64,000 nucleotides of DNA from Pseudobowmanella zhangzhouensis (GTDB lineage: Bacteria > Pseudomonadota > Gammaproteobacteria > Enterobacterales > Alteromonadaceae). Position numbers and translations under genes: made by a program. Each line of letters starts with the position of its first letter. Within the stretch, counting starts at the first letter, position 1. The stretch lies in assembly GCF_042662685.1 (NCBI RefSeq), contig NZ_JBHSYO010000003.1, positions 62,001-126,000 of the forward strand. The letters run 5' to 3'. This document shows, one piece after another, positions 61,394 to 64,000 of this stretch. The notes beneath the pieces are model-generated. The model ran no database searches. It was not told the origin of the DNA and saw only the letters and a list, made by a program, of their open reading frames with translations.

Positions 61394-61885
61394 TTAAATA
61401 GATTCTTCTGGGTCTGGTCGTTGCCAATCTGCCAGTGTAATACGCAGGGTTTTGCTGCGTTGCAGCCACATTATCAACACGGCGTCGAACAACACTAATC
61501 CCCCTAACAACAGATCAAAACTAAAATGCTGCAGATAAATCACCCGCAACTGGAAAGTGATATCCAGTAACAATAATCCCAACAGCACAGGTTTAATCAT
61601 GACAAACAGCGCTTGCCAACCATGTTGCCAGAGTCGTGTGCGCTGCATGATCATAAGGCTCAACAACAAGGGCAAAAATCCGATGGCCAACGCTGTATAA
61701 AAGTCCTGATGGCGTGGATATAACAGACCAAGCAGTGCACTGCCATCGGGCCGCATCACCAACGCCAGCAACCACGCCAGCCAGCCACGCATCAATACCA
61801 GCAGTGCCAGCCACAACATGCGCGGTGGTAAAACCCGCCCCTGTCCATCGTATCGATGCAGCGGCAGTGCCAGACGGTGGTTCAA
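61394..61885 (-). CDS. DUF2919 inner-membrane protein
   Basis: A 163-residue protein with four hydrophobic helices and the DUF2919 (YfeZ-like) start: LPLHRYDGQGRVLPPRMLWLALLVLMRGW, in two adjacent conserved pieces. The function of the family is unknown. The start codon is one base after the ligA stop, so it is translated together with ligA. Confidence 0.78.
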   Translation of the reverse strand: MNHRLALPLHRYDGQGRVLPPRMLWLALLVLMRGWLAWLLALVMRPDGSALLGLLYPRHQDFYTALAIGFLPLLLSLMIMQRTRLWQHGWQALFVMIKPVLLGLLLLDITFQLRVIYLQHFSFDLLLGGLVLFDAVLIMWLQRSKTLRITLADWQRPDPEESI

Positions 61886-61886
61886 A

Positions 61887-63914
61887 TCAAACCCCGTGCT
61901 GCGCGAACATCGCGACTAAGGCGTCCTCGTCCAGCACGCGGATCCCCAGCTCGGTCGCTTTGTTCAGCTTAGAGCCAGCGGCCTCACCTGCCACCACTGC
62001 ATGAGTTTTGGCCGATACGCTACCGGCGACTTTGGCCCCCAAATTCTGCAGTCGGGTTTTGGCTTCACTGCGGCCCATGGTGGTCAACGTACCGGTTAAC
62101 ACCCAGGTTTGGCCGGCAAGCGGTTGTTCATCGGCAGACTTTTTTTCAATAACAGGCCAGTTCACGCCCGCCTCAATTAACGCCTGCACCACATCCAGGT
62201 TATGTGGCTCCCGGAAAAAGTGATAAATATGCTGGGCGACCACCTCACCGATATCATTCACCTCGGTCAGAGCCTCAAGGCTGGCCTGCTGAATAGTCTC
62301 AAGGGTCATAAAATGATTCGCCAGATTCTGGGCGGTTGCCTCCCCCACTTCACGAATGCCCAATGCATATAAAAAGCGCGGCAATGTCGTCGCTTTGGCT
62401 TTTCGAATCGCGGCTACCAGATTCAGTGCAGACTTCTCACCCATTCGCTCCAAACTGGCAATTTGACTGACCTCCAGTTTGAAAAAGTCCGCGGGGGTTT
62501 TAACCAACTCAGCATCAATCAGCTGCTCGATCACCTTATCACCCAGGCCATCTACATCCATGGCTTTACGGGAGGCAAAATGTTTCATGGCTTCTTTACG
62601 CTGGGCACCACAGAATAGTCCGCCGCTACAGCGCGCCACAGCTTCACTCTCCAGCTTTTCTACCGCAGAGTCACATACCGGGCAGGTTTGTGGAAAAACA
62701 ATATCTGTGGCATCAGCAGGACGCTCAGCTTCAACCACTGCCACCACCTGCGGGATCACATCACCGGCGCGGCGAATAATCACGGTATCGCCAATTTTCA
62801 GGCCCAGTCGTTCTATTTCATCCTGATTATGCAAGGTTGCGTTAGACACGGTTACGCCGCCAACGAAAACAGGCTCTAATCGTGCGACCGGAGTAATCGC
62901 ACCAGTGCGGCCGACCTGGAATTCCACATCCAACAGTTTGGTCATTTCTTCCTGGGCCGGGAATTTAAATGCAATGGCCCAGCGCGGTGCACGTGCGACA
63001 AACCCTAACCGTTGTTGCAACGCGATATTATCGACCTTAATCACCACCCCATCGATTTCGTAAGACAGCGCGTTACGTACCCGCATAATATGCTGGTAAT
63101 AATCCAGACAGGCCTGTGCGCCACGTACCGCTTTACTCTCAGCGCACAGCGGTAACCCCCAGTGTTTCAGTTGGGCCAAACGCCCTGAATGACAATCTGC
63201 TAAAGGCACCTGTTCGCCTTCTACTAACCCAAGCGAATAGGCGTAAAACATCAGTGGACGACTGGCGGTAATCGCCGAGTCTAATTGGCGTAAGCTACCC
63301 GCAGCGGCATTACGAGGATTCGCAAAGGTCTTTTTACCCTGTTCCAGCTGCACTTCATTCAGTTTGTCGAAGCCCGCTTTGGGCATAAACACTTCACCAC
63401 GCACTTCAAGACGGGCAGGAATATCCTCGCCACGCAGTCGCAGCGGCACGTTTTTAATGGTACGCACATTGGCGGTAATATTTTCACCAGTACGGCCATC
63501 ACCGCGCGTGGCAGCACGCACCAGAACGCCATCTTCATATAAAATACTGACAGCCAGGCCATCTAATTTAGGCTCACAGTTAAACGCCAGTTCATCGTCG
63601 CTACGCAACCATTCAGCAATACGTTTGTTAAACCCATGAAATTCTTCGGCATCAAACGCATTATCCAGCGATAGCATAGGCACTTCGTGTTCTACCTGGG
63701 CGAAACTGGCAAGCGCTGCGCCCCCCACTTTCTGGGTTGGCGAATCGGCGCTAATCAACTCGGGATGCTCTGCTTCCAGCTGCTTGAGTTCCTGCATCAG
63801 CCTGTCATAGGCCGCATCGGGGATTAGCGGTTGGTCATCCACATAGTAATGGAAATTATGCTGATTGATTTGCTCACGTAACTGGTCAATACGTTGCTGG
63901 GGAGAAGTGCTCAT
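61887..63914 (-). CDS. ligA: NAD-dependent DNA ligase
   Basis: The 675-residue enzyme has the NMN-binding Ia domain (YYVDDQPLIPDAAYDRL), the adenylated Lys116 in CEPKLDGLAVS, GDGRTGENIT, the OB fold (RTGAITPVARLEPVFVGG), a four-Cys zinc finger (CPVCDS...CSGGLFC), helix-hairpin-helix repeats and a C-terminal BRCT domain (LAGQTWVLTGTLTTMGRSEA). It seals nicks in DNA during replication and repair. It follows the probable zipA gene, as in E. coli. Confidence 0.98.
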   Translation of the reverse strand: MSTSPQQRIDQLREQINQHNFHYYVDDQPLIPDAAYDRLMQELKQLEAEHPELISADSPTQKVGGAALASFAQVEHEVPMLSLDNAFDAEEFHGFNKRIAEWLRSDDELAFNCEPKLDGLAVSILYEDGVLVRAATRGDGRTGENITANVRTIKNVPLRLRGEDIPARLEVRGEVFMPKAGFDKLNEVQLEQGKKTFANPRNAAAGSLRQLDSAITASRPLMFYAYSLGLVEGEQVPLADCHSGRLAQLKHWGLPLCAESKAVRGAQACLDYYQHIMRVRNALSYEIDGVVIKVDNIALQQRLGFVARAPRWAIAFKFPAQEEMTKLLDVEFQVGRTGAITPVARLEPVFVGGVTVSNATLHNQDEIERLGLKIGDTVIIRRAGDVIPQVVAVVEAERPADATDIVFPQTCPVCDSAVEKLESEAVARCSGGLFCGAQRKEAMKHFASRKAMDVDGLGDKVIEQLIDAELVKTPADFFKLEVSQIASLERMGEKSALNLVAAIRKAKATTLPRFLYALGIREVGEATAQNLANHFMTLETIQQASLEALTEVNDIGEVVAQHIYHFFREPHNLDVVQALIEAGVNWPVIEKKSADEQPLAGQTWVLTGTLTTMGRSEAKTRLQNLGAKVAGSVSAKTHAVVAGEAAGSKLNKATELGIRVLDEDALVAMFAQHGV

Positions 63915-63930
63915 GCAATGTACCTGAAAA

Positions 63931-63956
63931 ATAACGCCCGCATGGCGGGCGTTGAT
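63931..63956 (-). terminator. Hairpin terminator between zipA and ligA
   Basis: AACGCCCGC (63933-63941), loop ATG, GCGGGCGTT (63945-63953). On the minus strand TTATTTTT follows, so it should at least partly end transcripts from the upstream gene before ligA. Confidence 0.75.
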
Positions 63957-63959
63957 GAT

Positions 63960-64000
63960 TTAGCGGGTTAACATGCGACGTCGTTCTGACTCGCGTATTT
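63960..64000 (-). CDS. zipA: C-terminal end of probable ZipA
   Basis: Only the last 12 codons and TAA are in the window; they read IRESERRRMLTR. E. coli ZipA has a similar RRMMTP segment close to its end, and zipA lies directly upstream of ligA in E. coli and many relatives. ZipA anchors FtsZ to the inner membrane. The identification rests mainly on synteny. Confidence 0.5.
   Translation of the reverse strand, partial: IRESERRRMLTR

Noticed and set aside
1..64000. Mobile elements, prophage, tRNA or integron
   Set aside because: No transposase, integrase, terminal repeats or tRNA-like cloverleaf was recognised anywhere in the window.

Overview
The window comes from a Gram-negative gammaproteobacterium, most probably a marine member of the order Alteromonadales. 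The evidence is the apt-dnaX-ebfC-recR-htpG-adk gene order, a TtpC-type TonB operon next to a large TonB-dependent receptor, leucine dehydrogenase, tryptophan 2,3-dioxygenase, and a secreted ExeM-type nuclease. The species assignment is inference. I see no insertion sequence, prophage, CRISPR array, tRNA or rRNA. The only clear RNA gene is 4.5S RNA.

Layout. Positions 1-12.6 kb hold a minus-strand Wzx/Wzy-type surface polysaccharide operon (Wza-like SLBB porin, Wzz, Wzy, acetyltransferase, Wzx, heparinase II/III-like protein, glycosyltransferase, two oxidoreductases). It is visibly AT-rich up to the wza gene, as expected of a swapped cassette. From 13 to 18.7 kb there are scattered single genes: a POT peptide transporter, cytochrome b561 with YceI, a 2OG-Fe(II) oxygenase, a GST, a signal peptidase I, and an IbpA-type small heat-shock protein with a sigma-32 promoter and a ROSE-like leader. 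From 18.8 to 26.2 kb lies the conserved housekeeping block adk-htpG-recR-ebfC-dnaX-apt. dnaX carries an A AAA AAG slippery site followed closely by a -1-frame stop, so it should make both tau and gamma.

The most interesting locus is 26.2-28.6 kb. It is an hvfABC-type operon whose precursor peptide carries eleven EGKCG motifs and twelve cysteines, built by exact 54-bp repeats. The modifying enzyme (DUF692/MNIO) and its partner (DUF2063) follow, and then a previously unlisted 40-residue membrane protein. It probably makes a multi-site copper-binding RiPP. Next (28.7-33.7 kb) is a complete TonB2-type energising operon (DUF3450-ttpC-exbB-exbD-tonB-TPR), then a DUF3016 protein and an Oar-like TonB-dependent receptor that it may serve.

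The 37.9-53.9 kb stretch is metabolic: tryptophan 2,3-dioxygenase, ComFB, 4.5S RNA (ffs), leucine dehydrogenase divergent from an Lrp regulator, PhnA, a repeat lipoprotein, D-amino-acid aminotransferase with alanine racemase, a tightly coupled cysteine-synthase-like/pxpABC 5-oxoprolinase operon, an amidohydrolase, a PAS-PAS-GGDEF protein and a ketopantoate-reductase-like protein. From 54 to 58.6 kb one gene encodes a secreted protein with two nuclease domains. Its promoter has a clear PHO box, which suggests use of extracellular DNA as a phosphorus source. The window ends with a CocE-type hydrolase, a DUF2919 membrane protein, ligA and the 3' tip of what is probably zipA.

All domain and family calls are from reading the translated sequences and from memory of the families. 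No database search was run.
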